Assembly: GCA_003599475.1 (NCBI GenBank)
Contig: QZKK01000170.1
Span: 1 to 17,007 of the forward strand
DNA: 17,007 nt
Direction: 5' to 3'
From: Desulfobacteraceae bacterium
Lineage (GTDB): Bacteria > Desulfobacterota > Desulfobacteria > Desulfobacterales > SURF-15
Below, piece by piece: positions 1 to 7,388 of this stretch. A program made the translations under genes and the position numbers. Numbering within the stretch: position 1 is the stretch's first letter; each line of letters opens with the position of its first letter. The notes beneath the pieces were generated by a model. That model saw only the letters and a list, made by a program, of their open reading frames with translations, had not been told where the DNA came from and ran no database searches.

Positions 1-184
1 TACGTCAAAGAACCTGTTTCAAGATCAGAGGAGAACCTGCGACCCTCCCGACTGAAAGACGGGATGCTCTCCCAACTGAGCTATCCGCCCGTATCTACGT
101 CAAAGAACCTGTTTCAAGATCAGAGGAGAACCTGCGACCCTCCCGACTGAAAGACGGGATGCTCTCCCAACTGAGCTATCCGCC
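1..184 (-). repeat. Two tandem copies of a tRNA-like repeat unit
   Basis: Positions 1-89 and 96-184 are identical, giving a 95-bp period with a 6-bp spacer. The window begins exactly at a unit boundary, so more copies may lie to the left, or this may be an assembly end effect. Read on the minus strand, each unit starts with a tRNA-like D arm and anticodon arm and ends with a boxA-like GGTTCTTTGAC. The repeat itself is seen directly; its function is unknown. Confidence 0.9.
33..90 (-). tRNA. Degenerate tRNA-Glu-like 5' part (second copy)
   Basis: This is identical to the copy at 128-184 over the tRNA-like region, with the anticodon UUC at bases 54-56. The preceding base is G instead of A, so the acceptor would read GGGCGGA. 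Like the other copy it lacks a T loop and a complementary acceptor 3' strand before the window edge. If the two copies are transcribed together from the promoter near 207-238, this one is distal. Confidence 0.4.
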
Positions 185-185
185 T
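128..185 (-). tRNA. Degenerate tRNA-Glu-like 5' part (copy nearest the promoter)
   Basis: On the minus strand the sequence opens with GGCGGATAGCTCAGTTGGGA and continues with GAGCA, a good acceptor start, positions 8-9 (TA) and D arm. An anticodon loop CTTTCAG follows, with U33, anticodon UUC (bases 149-151) and A37, flanked by CCCG/CGGG. The arm carries an extra base and a T-T mismatch. The next stretch GGGTCGCAGGTTC matches a variable loop and the start of a T arm, but TTCGAATCC is replaced by TTCTCCTC, and no 3' strand complementary to the acceptor is found. It is therefore a truncated, degenerate or misassembled tRNA, or a tRNA-like element, and a working tRNA-Glu is doubtful. Confidence 0.45.
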
Positions 186-206
186 CCAATGTTCATGGAA
201 CAGGCG

Positions 207-238
207 AATATAGTTATTCATTCACGCCGTCATGTCAA
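207..238 (-). promoter_or_regulatory. Putative sigma-70 promoter reading into the tRNA-like units
   Basis: The minus strand carries a perfect -35 box TTGACA (bases 233-238). A -10 candidate is TATATT at 207-212, but with a long 20-nt spacer; AACTAT at 210-215 has the standard 17-nt spacer but a poorer match. Transcription would start a few bases before the first tRNA-like unit at 184, as expected for a stable-RNA promoter. The boxes are seen directly; activity is inferred. Confidence 0.5.
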
Positions 239-263
239 GGAATAAAAACCAGGAATAAAAACC
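238..263. repeat. 13-bp tandem duplication
   Basis: AGGAATAAAAACC occurs twice in direct succession (238-250 and 251-263), directly upstream of the putative minus-strand promoter. The rest of 264-401 holds no gene that I can support. It contains only a weak GCCC/GGGC hairpin at about 335-350, and I see no clear terminator for the chloride channel gene that ends at 402. Confidence 0.85.
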
Positions 264-401
264 GGAGTCAATTTTTCAGATCTTTCGCAAAACCGCTGAG
301 GGCAAGCATCGCACACCGCCGGCTGCCGCTCTTCGCCCTGACGAAGGGCATCCAATGTCGCTATTACGCCCTCTTTTACGCGAGTTTTCAGGTTTAAATA
401 T

Positions 402-2222
402 TCATCCTGCCTGCGCTTTCATCTCTCCGACCTTCTGGTTATAGAAGGCGATGACCTCCCTGCGGTTGAGCATGCCGGTGAGGACGCCGGGGTCGTTTTC
501 GGAGACCACGGGAAGGCTGTCGATGTTTTTGACCGTAAACTTTTTAAGGACGGCGTTCAAATCTTCGGAAGGGGTCGTGACGATGATGTCGGAGGTGCAG
601 ATATCCTCCATGACGACCAGATGCTCGATCTCCTCGGAAAAGAGAACGCCTCGGATGTCCGTGCTGGAAAATATTCCGATGAGCTTACCGTTTCCTCCCA
701 TGACCGGGAAATAGTGCTGCTTGGTTTGCGAAAAGTACTTCTTAAATTCAACAAAAGTCATGTCCGCTGGGATCAGATCCACATTTTTTACCAGATGCAT
801 CAGGTCCTTGACCCGGATGGCTTGCAGGACATCGACGAAAAACTCTCCGGCATGGGCCGGCGAATCCATGCGGCCCCTGACCTGGCTCCTGAAAATGTTC
901 CAGCGCCGCGCGGCCAGATAGGATACCGAGCAGACCAGCAGGCTCGGAAGCAGCAGATGGTAGGAGCCGGTCATCTCGCTCACGAAGATGATGGTCGATA
1001 TGGGGGTATTGGATACCGCCGTAAAGAACCCGGCCATCCCCACCACCACGAAGGCGCCGGGCTGGGTGACCACGTTGGGAATGACCTCATGGAAGAGCTG
1101 CCCGACGACTCCGCCCATGGCCCCTCCGATGACGATGGAAGGTCCGAATACTCCTCCGCTTCCTCCGGAGCCGATGGAAAAGGAAGTGGTGAGGATCTTC
1201 CCCAGGGCAAGCAGGAGCAGGAATGGGATGGTCAGCTCACTGAGAAGCGCCTTCTGGGCGTAGCCGTACCCGAAGGCCAGGGTCTGGGGCAGGAAAAAAC
1301 CGATGATCCCGGTAAACAGTCCGCCCAGAGCAGGTTTGAGGAAGTCGGGAACTCGCAGGGATTTGAAAATTCCCATGATCCCATAGAAGGATTTGACATA
1401 GAAAGCCCCGGTGGCCACTAGAACCAGAGCGAGCACCAGGTAGGGTCCCAGCTCCAGCGCATTTCCGAACCTGAAATCGGGGGATTGGAACAGAGACTCC
1501 CACCCGAATACCAGGCAGAACAGGCAGTAGGCCACCACCGATGTGATTCCCGCCGGGATGATCACCTCGGATTCGAGCTCCGGGTCCCGGTAGAGCACTT
1601 CGGCCGCAAACAGGGCGCCGGCCAAGGGCGCACGGAAGATGCTCCCCACCCCTGCGCCGATGCCGGCGGCCATCATGATCCGGCGCTCCCGATCCGACAT
1701 TTTGCTCAGAGTGGCCAGAAATGAGCCGAACCCGGCTCCGATCTGGGCGATTGGCCCCTCCCTTCCCCCCGACCCGCCGGTGGTCAGGGTGATTGCGGAG
1801 GCGAAGGTTTTTACGATGGGCACTCTTCCCCGGATGAATCCTCTCTTATGATGATAGGCATCGATGGCGGCGTCGGTCCCATGTCCCTCGGCCTCGGGGG
1901 CGAATGCATACACGAGTGCACCGCTGATCAGCCCGCCGAAGGCGGGCAGAAACAGGAGGATCCATCGGCTGAAGGGGCTGTTTGTGGGAGAAAACAGATG
2001 ATGCTCCCCTGCTGGCAATGGCGGCCGGTAGCCGGCCATAAAATCCATGAAGAGGTAAACTCCTATCTGGCAGAGGTAATGGAAGACGATCGAGCCCAAG
2101 CCTGCGATCAGACCGATCAGAACAAAACGGAACGTCCATTTGCCCGCATTGGTGAAATCGAACGGAGCCTCGGGTCTAAGGGTTTTCCGGACCCACCGTA
2201 GTATTGCATTAACCTTTTCCAT
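402..2222 (-). CDS. ClC-family chloride channel/transporter with two CBS domains
   Basis: This 606-residue inner-membrane protein should move chloride, as a channel or a Cl-/H+ antiporter. The ClC core covers about residues 25-445. The GREGP motif is at 153-157 with gating Glu155, and the GVFGP motif is at 357-361. The usual GSGIP segment is replaced by GHGTD (113-117), a variant I associate with a bacterial subgroup. The position matching the internal proton glutamate of E. coli ClC (E203) is Val209, after Glu208. Two CBS domains follow at about 471-528 and 540-597 and probably sense nucleotides. The ATG start has no strong ribosome binding site. The gene is divergent from dppA and stands alone. 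The family is certain; channel versus exchanger is open. Confidence 0.95.
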   Translation of the reverse strand: MEKVNAILRWVRKTLRPEAPFDFTNAGKWTFRFVLIGLIAGLGSIVFHYLCQIGVYLFMDFMAGYRPPLPAGEHHLFSPTNSPFSRWILLFLPAFGGLISGALVYAFAPEAEGHGTDAAIDAYHHKRGFIRGRVPIVKTFASAITLTTGGSGGREGPIAQIGAGFGSFLATLSKMSDRERRIMMAAGIGAGVGSIFRAPLAGALFAAEVLYRDPELESEVIIPAGITSVVAYCLFCLVFGWESLFQSPDFRFGNALELGPYLVLALVLVATGAFYVKSFYGIMGIFKSLRVPDFLKPALGGLFTGIIGFFLPQTLAFGYGYAQKALLSELTIPFLLLLALGKILTTSFSIGSGGSGGVFGPSIVIGGAMGGVVGQLFHEVIPNVVTQPGAFVVVGMAGFFTAVSNTPISTIIFVSEMTGSYHLLLPSLLVCSVSYLAARRWNIFRSQVRGRMDSPAHAGEFFVDVLQAIRVKDLMHLVKNVDLIPADMTFVEFKKYFSQTKQHYFPVMGGNGKLIGIFSSTDIRGVLFSEEIEHLVVMEDICTSDIIVTTPSEDLNAVLKKFTVKNIDSLPVVSENDPGVLTGMLNRREVIAFYNQKVGEMKAQAG

Positions 2223-2620
2223 GAGCTGAAGCCAACATACCGTTTATACGTTTTTTGTCTGTAAGCCGGTCTATGACGAAAATGCCGGCATGTCAATGGT
2301 GGAGGTTCTCGCGCAGCTTGACACTCCTTCCCTTTTTTGGCATAGTCCACAATCGAATCCAATGGCTTGCTTGAGATCGTCCAGAACCGCCGTCTGCAAT
2401 GCCGGACAGCTCAAGCGCCCGAACGCCGCTATGACGGAGTGATCCAGTTTCCATCCAACCGCCTCCGGGCGGACTCGATCCGGAAAGAGAATTTGCGGAT
2501 GAACACATCTCACTTGCAGGAATGCGCCATTTCGCCGGAATATCGAATTTGTCCATCGTTTTCCAAAGTACCTGCGAAAGGGCATACGGTGCGGAAACCC
2601 ATTAATGGAAGGAGGCTTTC
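2223..2620. other. Divergent intergenic region between the ClC gene and dppA
   Basis: These 398 bp hold no convincing gene. An 86-codon plus-strand frame overlaps the start of dppA but has no family resemblance and no good start. Two -35 boxes point away from each other: TTGACA on the minus strand at 2291-2296, with poor -10 choices (TAGACC at 17 nt) and a separate TATAAA at 2243-2248, and TTGACA on the plus strand at 2318-2323. About 270 nt of possible dppA leader follows, including a short CCGCC/GGGCGG hairpin near 2459-2472. Confidence 0.6.
2318..2346 (+). promoter_or_regulatory. Putative sigma-70 promoter for the dpp operon
   Basis: A perfect -35 box TTGACA (2318-2323) is followed by exactly 17 nt and CATAGT (2341-2346), which matches four of six -10 positions. 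It points to dppA, whose start lies about 270 nt downstream, implying a long untranslated leader unless another promoter lies closer. The motif is seen directly; its use is inferred. Confidence 0.5.
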
Positions 2621-4228
2621 ATGTTGAAAAAGATTGTCATCGGATTGTGTTTGTGCCTGCTGGTTCTGGAGGGTGCGGCTCTGGCCCAGACCCCCAAGAA
2701 AGGGGGTACCCTCGTGTTCGGGCGCGGCGGGGACACCGTCGGACTGGACCCTGCCTACGAAACAGACGGAAATTCCTTCATGATCTGTGACAACGTCTTT
2801 GAAGCCCTTGTGGCTTACAAGGACGAATCGACCGATGTGGAGCCTAGCCTGGCGACCTCGTGGACGATCAGCCCGGACGGCCTCACTTACACCTTCAAAC
2901 TGCGGCAGGGGGTAAAGTTCCATGACGGAACCCCCTTCAACGCGGATGCGGTGGTGTTTTCCATCGGTCGGATGATGAAGGACCGGAAGCTGAAATTTTC
3001 CGGCAAGGCATTGGACGTCCCCAAGCAGGAACGCCCCCCCGAGTACTGGGTGTCCATGGAAATGGACAACACGGTGGATTCGATCGAAGCGGCAGACGAA
3101 TACACGGTGGTCTTTAAACTCAAACGCATCGAAGCGCCCTTCATCGCCAATATGGGCATGGACTTTGCCGATATCATCAGCCCGACAGCCTTTATGAAAG
3201 ACCCTGCCGGCTTTGTCCGCAAACCGGTCGGCACCGGACCTTTCAAGTTTGTCAACTGGATCAAAGACGACCGGATCGTGCTCGAAGCAAACGCCGATTA
3301 CTGGGACAAAGCCAAAGGACCTTACCTTGACAAGCTGATCTTCCGGGCAATTCCCGAAAATGCGGTGCGTTTTCTCGAGCTGAAGGCGGGAAACATCCAT
3401 ATCTGCCAATTCCCCAATCCTGCGGACATCCCGATGGCTCAAAAGGATCCCAACCTCCAGGTCTTCACCCAGCCGGGCATGAACATCGGATATCTCGGGT
3501 TCAACCACAAGAAAGAGCTCTGGAAGAACAAAAACCTCCGAAAAGCGGTGGTGCACGCCATCAACCGGAAAGCCATCGTGGACAACATCTATCAGGGCAT
3601 GGGGGAAGTCGCCGTAAACTGCATCCCCGCCACCATGTGGGGCTACAACACCAAGGTGCCCGGATACGACTACAACCCGGAGCTTGCAAAAAAGCTTCTT
3701 GCAGACGCAGGATACCCTGAAGGCAAAGGGCTTCCGGAACTCACCCTGTGGTCCATGCCGGTGCCAAGACCTTACAATCCCGAAGGATTGAAGGTCGGTG
3801 TCGCCATGATCGGCGATCTTTCGAAAATCGGCATCACCGCCCGCATCGTCAGCTACGACTGGGGCACCTATCTGAAGCGCCAGAGACAGCAGCCCGAGGA
3901 CATGGACATGTTCCAGCTCGGATGGACCGGCGACAACGGGGACCCGGACAACTTCCTGGCAGTCCTCTTCGACGGTCTTGCATCGGAGGCGGTCCGGACC
4001 CAGTGGCACAACGATGCCTACCATCAGCTCATGCTCCAGGGCAAACAGACCATCGACCAGGAAAAGCGTGCCGAAATCTACCAAAAGGCACAGCAGCTCA
4101 TGTACGACGAGGTGCCGGTTCTTCCGATCGCCCACTCCATGGTGATGGCGCCGGCCTTGAAGAAAGTAAAGAACTTCAAGCTCCACCCCACCTCATCCAT
4201 ACGGATGCGGAGCGTCTGGCTCGAATAA
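2621..4228 (+). CDS. dppA: Periplasmic dipeptide-binding protein of an ABC transporter (DppA-like)
   Basis: This is a solute-binding protein of extracellular family 5 that captures dipeptides (or related ligands) in the periplasm and delivers them to DppBC. It is 535 residues, the same length as I recall for E. coli DppA. An N-terminal signal peptide has KK, a hydrophobic core and a likely signal peptidase I site after ALA (residue 22), with no lipobox cysteine at the cleavage site. Family segments are present: GGTLVFGRGGD near residue 28, PDGLTYTFKLRQGVKFHDG, a PVGTGPFKF block, RPYNP, and GWTGDNGDPDNFLAVLF near 435-450, the last very DppA-like. AGGAGG sits 5 nt before the ATG. It is the first gene of dppABCDF. 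The exact ligand (dipeptide, heme, nickel or other) cannot be read from the sequence. Confidence 0.93.
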   Translation: MLKKIVIGLCLCLLVLEGAALAQTPKKGGTLVFGRGGDTVGLDPAYETDGNSFMICDNVFEALVAYKDESTDVEPSLATSWTISPDGLTYTFKLRQGVKFHDGTPFNADAVVFSIGRMMKDRKLKFSGKALDVPKQERPPEYWVSMEMDNTVDSIEAADEYTVVFKLKRIEAPFIANMGMDFADIISPTAFMKDPAGFVRKPVGTGPFKFVNWIKDDRIVLEANADYWDKAKGPYLDKLIFRAIPENAVRFLELKAGNIHICQFPNPADIPMAQKDPNLQVFTQPGMNIGYLGFNHKKELWKNKNLRKAVVHAINRKAIVDNIYQGMGEVAVNCIPATMWGYNTKVPGYDYNPELAKKLLADAGYPEGKGLPELTLWSMPVPRPYNPEGLKVGVAMIGDLSKIGITARIVSYDWGTYLKRQRQQPEDMDMFQLGWTGDNGDPDNFLAVLFDGLASEAVRTQWHNDAYHQLMLQGKQTIDQEKRAEIYQKAQQLMYDEVPVLPIAHSMVMAPALKKVKNFKLHPTSSIRMRSVWLE

Positions 4229-4239
4229 CCGGGTTCAGT

Positions 4240-4269
4240 CCCGGGGAGTGAGGAACCTCTCTTCCCGGG
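4240..4269 (+). promoter_or_regulatory. Strong hairpin directly after dppA
   Basis: CCCGGGGAGTGAG (4240-4252) pairs with CTCTCTTCCCGGG (4257-4269) around a GAAC loop. The stem is 13 positions with one G-U pair and one T-T mismatch. Only a weak T-rich stretch follows, so it may protect the dppA 3' end or terminate partially, giving more binding protein than permease. That role is inferred from its position. Confidence 0.65.
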
Positions 4270-4288
4270 TTCTCCGTTTGTCAGGTCC

Positions 4289-4313
4289 GGCAGCGGCAGG
4301 GGGTGCCGCTGCC
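4289..4313 (+). promoter_or_regulatory. Second, perfect 10-bp hairpin between dppA and dppB
   Basis: GGCAGCGGCA (4289-4298) and TGCCGCTGCC (4304-4313) form a perfect 10-bp stem with a GGGGG loop. No U-tract follows, so it is not a standard intrinsic terminator. Together with the hairpin at 4240-4269 it may act as an RNA stabiliser or attenuator within the operon. Confidence 0.7.
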
Positions 4314-4367
4314 ATCCTTCATCATCGATCCGGAAAGGCCCGCATTTTTTAAAGCGGTATCGGTCCT

Positions 4368-5372
4368 ATGCTCAGCTTTATCATTCGAAGGGTCCTTGTG
4401 GTTCTGCCGACGCTTCTGGGGGTGACGATCATCATCTTTCTCATGCTGAGGCTCACCCCGGGGGACCCCGCGGAGCTTCTCCTCGGGGAGCGGGCGACAC
4501 CGGCTGCCCTGGAGTCCATGCGCGAATACCTGGGTCTCAACGAGCCCCTGTATGTGCAGTACGGCATGTTTCTGAAGCGGCTGGTGAATTTCGACCTCGG
4601 CGAGACCATCTGGAGCCGCCAGAAGGTTTCCATCGAAATCGGGGAACGTTTTCCGGCCACCATCGAGCTGGCCGTCGTGGCCATGGGGATCAGCTGTTTT
4701 TTCGGAATCCTCCTGGGTCTTGTCTCCGCCGCCCGGCAGTATTCCTGGATGGACTATTTCTCCATGGTCACCTCGCTTCTGGGAGTCAGCATGCCGGTTT
4801 TCTGGCTGGGGCTGATGCTGATGCTCGTCTTCTCCCTTGCACTGGGCTGGTTTCCCATGTCCGGCCGGCTCGGAATCGACGTCGATCTTCCGATCGTTAC
4901 CAACTTCTATGTCCTTGACGCAATCCTTGCACGCGACTGGAACGCGCTGAAAGACGTGCTCATGCACCTCGCGCTGCCTTCCATCGCCCTGAGCACCATC
5001 CCGCTTGCAATCGTCGCCCGCATGACGCGATCCTCCATGCTCGAGGTCCTGAGGCAGGACTACATCCGGACGGCGAAAGCCAAAGGGCTCGGGCAGATCC
5101 CCATCGTTTTGAAGCACGCGCTCAGAAACGGCCTCATCCCGGTGGTGACCGTGGTGGGACTCCAGTTCGGCATCCTCATGGGAGGTGCGATCCTGACCGA
5201 AACCGTATTTGCCTGGCCCGGTGTGGGCAAGTGGCTTTACGACGGCGTGGTGAAGCGGGATTACATGGTGATTCAGGGAGGAACCATGGTCGTTGCAACG
5301 ACATTCGTCTTCGTCAACCTGATCGTGGACGTCCTCTACGCGGTCATCAACCCCCGGATCAGCGTCAAGTAG
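4368..5372 (+). CDS. dppB: Dipeptide ABC transporter permease (DppB-like)
   Basis: This 334-residue inner-membrane subunit forms the translocation path together with DppC. The N-terminus (FIIRRVLVVLPTLLGVTIIIF) is the typical first helix of DppB/OppB permeases, followed by the LTPGDP motif and the periplasmic block with LGLNEPLYVQY. About six membrane helices are visible. The cytoplasmic EAA loop that docks to the ATPases is DYIRTAKAKGLGQIPIVLKH at about 226-245, and the end has the usual WPGVGKWLYD and VDVLYAVINPR segments. The ATG has no clear ribosome binding site, and the 139-nt gap from dppA holds two hairpins, so expression may be lower than that of dppA. dppC starts 4 nt downstream. 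The family is certain; substrate is taken from the neighbouring binding protein. Confidence 0.95.
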   Translation: MLSFIIRRVLVVLPTLLGVTIIIFLMLRLTPGDPAELLLGERATPAALESMREYLGLNEPLYVQYGMFLKRLVNFDLGETIWSRQKVSIEIGERFPATIELAVVAMGISCFFGILLGLVSAARQYSWMDYFSMVTSLLGVSMPVFWLGLMLMLVFSLALGWFPMSGRLGIDVDLPIVTNFYVLDAILARDWNALKDVLMHLALPSIALSTIPLAIVARMTRSSMLEVLRQDYIRTAKAKGLGQIPIVLKHALRNGLIPVVTVVGLQFGILMGGAILTETVFAWPGVGKWLYDGVVKRDYMVIQGGTMVVATTFVFVNLIVDVLYAVINPRISVK

Positions 5373-5376
5373 AATC

Positions 5377-6294
5377 ATGCAAAAAACCGCCTCGCCGAAA
5401 GAAAGCTTCTTAAGAAGACTCACGAATCCTGAAGACCGGCACCCTTTCTTCGATCAGGTCGAGAAGCTGCTTAAAAACAGAACGGGGCTTGCCGGTCTCA
5501 TCATCATCGCCGTCTTTACCCTTGCCGCGGTTTTCGCGCCGGTCATCAGCCCGCATAATCCGGTGGAAAATTCACTCTACGACCAGCTCAAGCAGCCGGT
5601 CTGGCATAGGGACGGCGCCGCCAAAAACCTCCTCGGCACCGATGACCTCGGCCGGGACATCCTCTCCCGGCTCATCCACGGTGCACGGGTTTCCCTGACC
5701 CTGGGAGTGGTGAGCGTCGGCATCGCACTGATTTTCGGCTCGATTCTGGGGGCGGTGGCCGGCTATTACAAAGGCTGGCGCGACAACCTGATCATGCGCC
5801 TGATGGATATCCTCCTGGCCTTTCCCCATATTCTGCTGGCCATCGTGATCGTCGCCTATCTGGGGCCAGGGTTGAGAAACGCCATGATCGCCATTGGCAT
5901 CATTAATATCCCGCGCTTTGCCCGGATCGTCCGGGCGTCGGTCATCGACGAGTATGACAAGGACTACGTGACCGCCGCAAGATCGGTCGGAGCATCGAAC
6001 CGGCGCATCATCTTCAACGCCATTTTCCCGAACTGCCTGGCCCCCATCATCGTCCAGGCAAGCCTCGGATTCGGTGCAGCCATTCTGGATGCCGCCGGGT
6101 TGAGCTTCCTCGGTCTGGGCGCCCAGCCGCCCACCCCCGAGTGGGGGGCCATGATCGCCCAGGGTAGAGCCATGATCCTTAGGGCATGGTGGGTGATGAC
6201 GTTTCCCGGCATTGCGATCCTGCTGGCCGTCCTGGGCTTCAATCTTCTGGGGGACGGCTTGAGGGACGCACTGGACCCCAGGTTGAGGGACTGA
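5377..6294 (+). CDS. dppC: Dipeptide ABC transporter permease (DppC-like)
   Basis: This 305-residue second permease of the Dpp/Opp family pairs with DppB. An N-terminal cytoplasmic stretch precedes the first helix (residues about 38-55). The periplasmic block LLGTDDLGRDILSRLIHGAR is a hallmark of the DppC/OppC family. The EAA loop DYVTAARSVGASNRRIIFNA lies at about 197-216, and GLSFLGLGAQPPTPEWGAM is the conserved C-terminal segment. The start lies 4 nt after the dppB stop, and its TGA overlaps the ATG of dppD by one base (TGATG), so translation is probably coupled. The length is normal for the family and I see nothing missing. Confidence 0.95.
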   Translation: MQKTASPKESFLRRLTNPEDRHPFFDQVEKLLKNRTGLAGLIIIAVFTLAAVFAPVISPHNPVENSLYDQLKQPVWHRDGAAKNLLGTDDLGRDILSRLIHGARVSLTLGVVSVGIALIFGSILGAVAGYYKGWRDNLIMRLMDILLAFPHILLAIVIVAYLGPGLRNAMIAIGIINIPRFARIVRASVIDEYDKDYVTAARSVGASNRRIIFNAIFPNCLAPIIVQASLGFGAAILDAAGLSFLGLGAQPPTPEWGAMIAQGRAMILRAWWVMTFPGIAILLAVLGFNLLGDGLRDALDPRLRD

Positions 6295-7283
6295 TGCCGA
6301 TTCAAAGCCCCCACCCTCTGCTGCAAATCCGAAGCTTGAAAACCTATTTTCATATCCGGGGAAGCGTACTCCGGGCAGTCGATGATGTGAGCCTGACCCT
6401 CCTCCACGGAGAGACCCTGGGGCTTGTGGGAGAGTCCGGCTGCGGTAAGAGCGTGACCGCATCGTCGGTCATGGGCCTGGTCCCCATCCCGCCCGGTTTC
6501 TTTGCGGGAGGCGAAATCCTTTTCGAGGGGGAAGACCTGCTGAAGGTTCCCGAGTCAGGAATGCGGCGCATCCGCGGGAAGAAAATCTCCATGATCTTTC
6601 AGGAGCCCATGACCTCTCTCAATCCGGTCTTTTCGGTGGGCGAGCAGGTCGCCGAAGTGATCCGGCTGCATGAGAAACTGTCCGGAAGAAAGGTTCGGGA
6701 AAGGGTGATCGAAGCCTTCCGGCTTGTCGGTATCCCGGCATCGGAATCCCGGATCAGCGAATACCCGCACCAGATGAGCGGGGGCATGCGCCAGCGGGTC
6801 ATGATCGCCATGGCGCTGGCCTGCCACCCCAAGCTGATGATCGCCGACGAGCCCACGACCGCCCTGGACGTGACGATCCAGGCGCAGATTCTGGAGCTGA
6901 TGAACAAACTGAAAGCGGAAACGGGGGCCGCCATCCTTTTCATCACCCACGATCTGGGAGTCATCGCGGAGATGGCGCAAAAAGTGGCCGTCATGTATGC
7001 CGGGAAGGTGGTGGAATTCGCCGATGTGGATACACTCTTTTCCATGCCCCGGCATCCGTATACCATCGGATTGATGGATTCCATTCCGGTTGTCGGAGAG
7101 GATAAAAGCAAGAAACGGTTGAGTACGATACCGGGGGTGGTCCCGTCGCTTTTCAATCTTCCTGAAGGGTGTCTTTTCAGCGATCGATGCCCCCGGAGGA
7201 TGGCGGAATGCTCACATCGCGCCGCGGCGATGACCGATCTCGGAAACGGGCACACGGTACGGTGTCTTCTGTATGAAACTTAA
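6294..7283 (+). CDS. dppD: Dipeptide ABC transporter ATPase (DppD-like)
   Basis: This 329-residue cytoplasmic ATPase powers the transporter as a heterodimer with DppF. Walker A GESGCGKS is at 46-53, the Q loop at Gln103, signature MSGGMRQ at 161-167, Walker B LMIADEP at 181-187, and His219 in the THD switch, all intact. The C-terminal oligopeptide-transporter domain has four cysteines (293, 299, 306, 324; spacing C-x5-C-x6-C-x17-C) of the kind that may bind an Fe-S cluster in this family. I chose the ATG overlapping the dppC stop. An upstream in-frame ATG at 6186 would add 36 residues that only echo the dppC reading frame. The stop lies inside a hairpin-forming stretch that seems to mark a small insertion. 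Confidence 0.95.
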   Translation: MPIQSPHPLLQIRSLKTYFHIRGSVLRAVDDVSLTLLHGETLGLVGESGCGKSVTASSVMGLVPIPPGFFAGGEILFEGEDLLKVPESGMRRIRGKKISMIFQEPMTSLNPVFSVGEQVAEVIRLHEKLSGRKVRERVIEAFRLVGIPASESRISEYPHQMSGGMRQRVMIAMALACHPKLMIADEPTTALDVTIQAQILELMNKLKAETGAAILFITHDLGVIAEMAQKVAVMYAGKVVEFADVDTLFSMPRHPYTIGLMDSIPVVGEDKSKKRLSTIPGVVPSLFNLPEGCLFSDRCPRRMAECSHRAAAMTDLGNGHTVRCLLYET

Positions 7284-7378
7284 AAGCGTTCAGTGTTCAG
7301 CGTTCAGGAAAGAAAACTTTTAAGAAGTTTCTTTTTCGATCAAATGCCGCAAGCGGCACGGCTGGGTTTGTATGAAAC
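7270..7378. repeat. Small insertion-like segment flanked by 10-bp direct repeats
   Basis: TGTATGAAAC occurs at 7270-7279, in the last codons of dppD, and again at 7369-7378 just before dppF. Without the roughly 99 bp between them, dppD would end YETS-stop 5 nt before the dppF ATG, like the tight spacing elsewhere in the operon. The inserted part contains a GTTCAG-rich run at about 7287-7307 and CTTAAAAG/CTTTTAAG inverted repeats (7279-7286, 7317-7324) followed by a T-rich stretch. It also has a TGCCGC-AA-GCGGCA hairpin at about 7344-7357. I infer a small mobile or MITE-like insertion with target duplication, possibly attenuating dppF. Confidence 0.5.
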
Positions 7379-7388
7379 ATCCTGAAAA

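Noticed and set aside
1..184. CRISPR-like array
   Set aside because: Only two 89-bp copies with a 6-bp spacer, no variable spacers and no cas genes. The content is tRNA-like.
2367..2627. 86-codon plus-strand frame before dppA
   Set aside because: It overlaps the dppA start in another frame, lacks a good start and ribosome binding site, and matches no family I know.
2510..4186. Long minus-strand open frame of 558 codons
   Set aside because: It is the antisense shadow of dppA, which has a signal peptide, a ribosome binding site and clear family motifs. The antisense product is His- and Asp-rich low-complexity sequence.
4281..5423. Minus-strand open frame of 380 codons opposite dppB
   Set aside because: Its composition is that of a codon-bias shadow, and dppB is certain on the other strand. 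The same applies to minus frames opposite dppC, dppD, dppF, ilvD and cydD.
6186..6293. Upstream extension of DppD
   Set aside because: The extra 36 residues lie inside the dppC coding region in another frame, whereas the ATG at 6294 gives the normal DppD N-terminus and a TGATG coupling.
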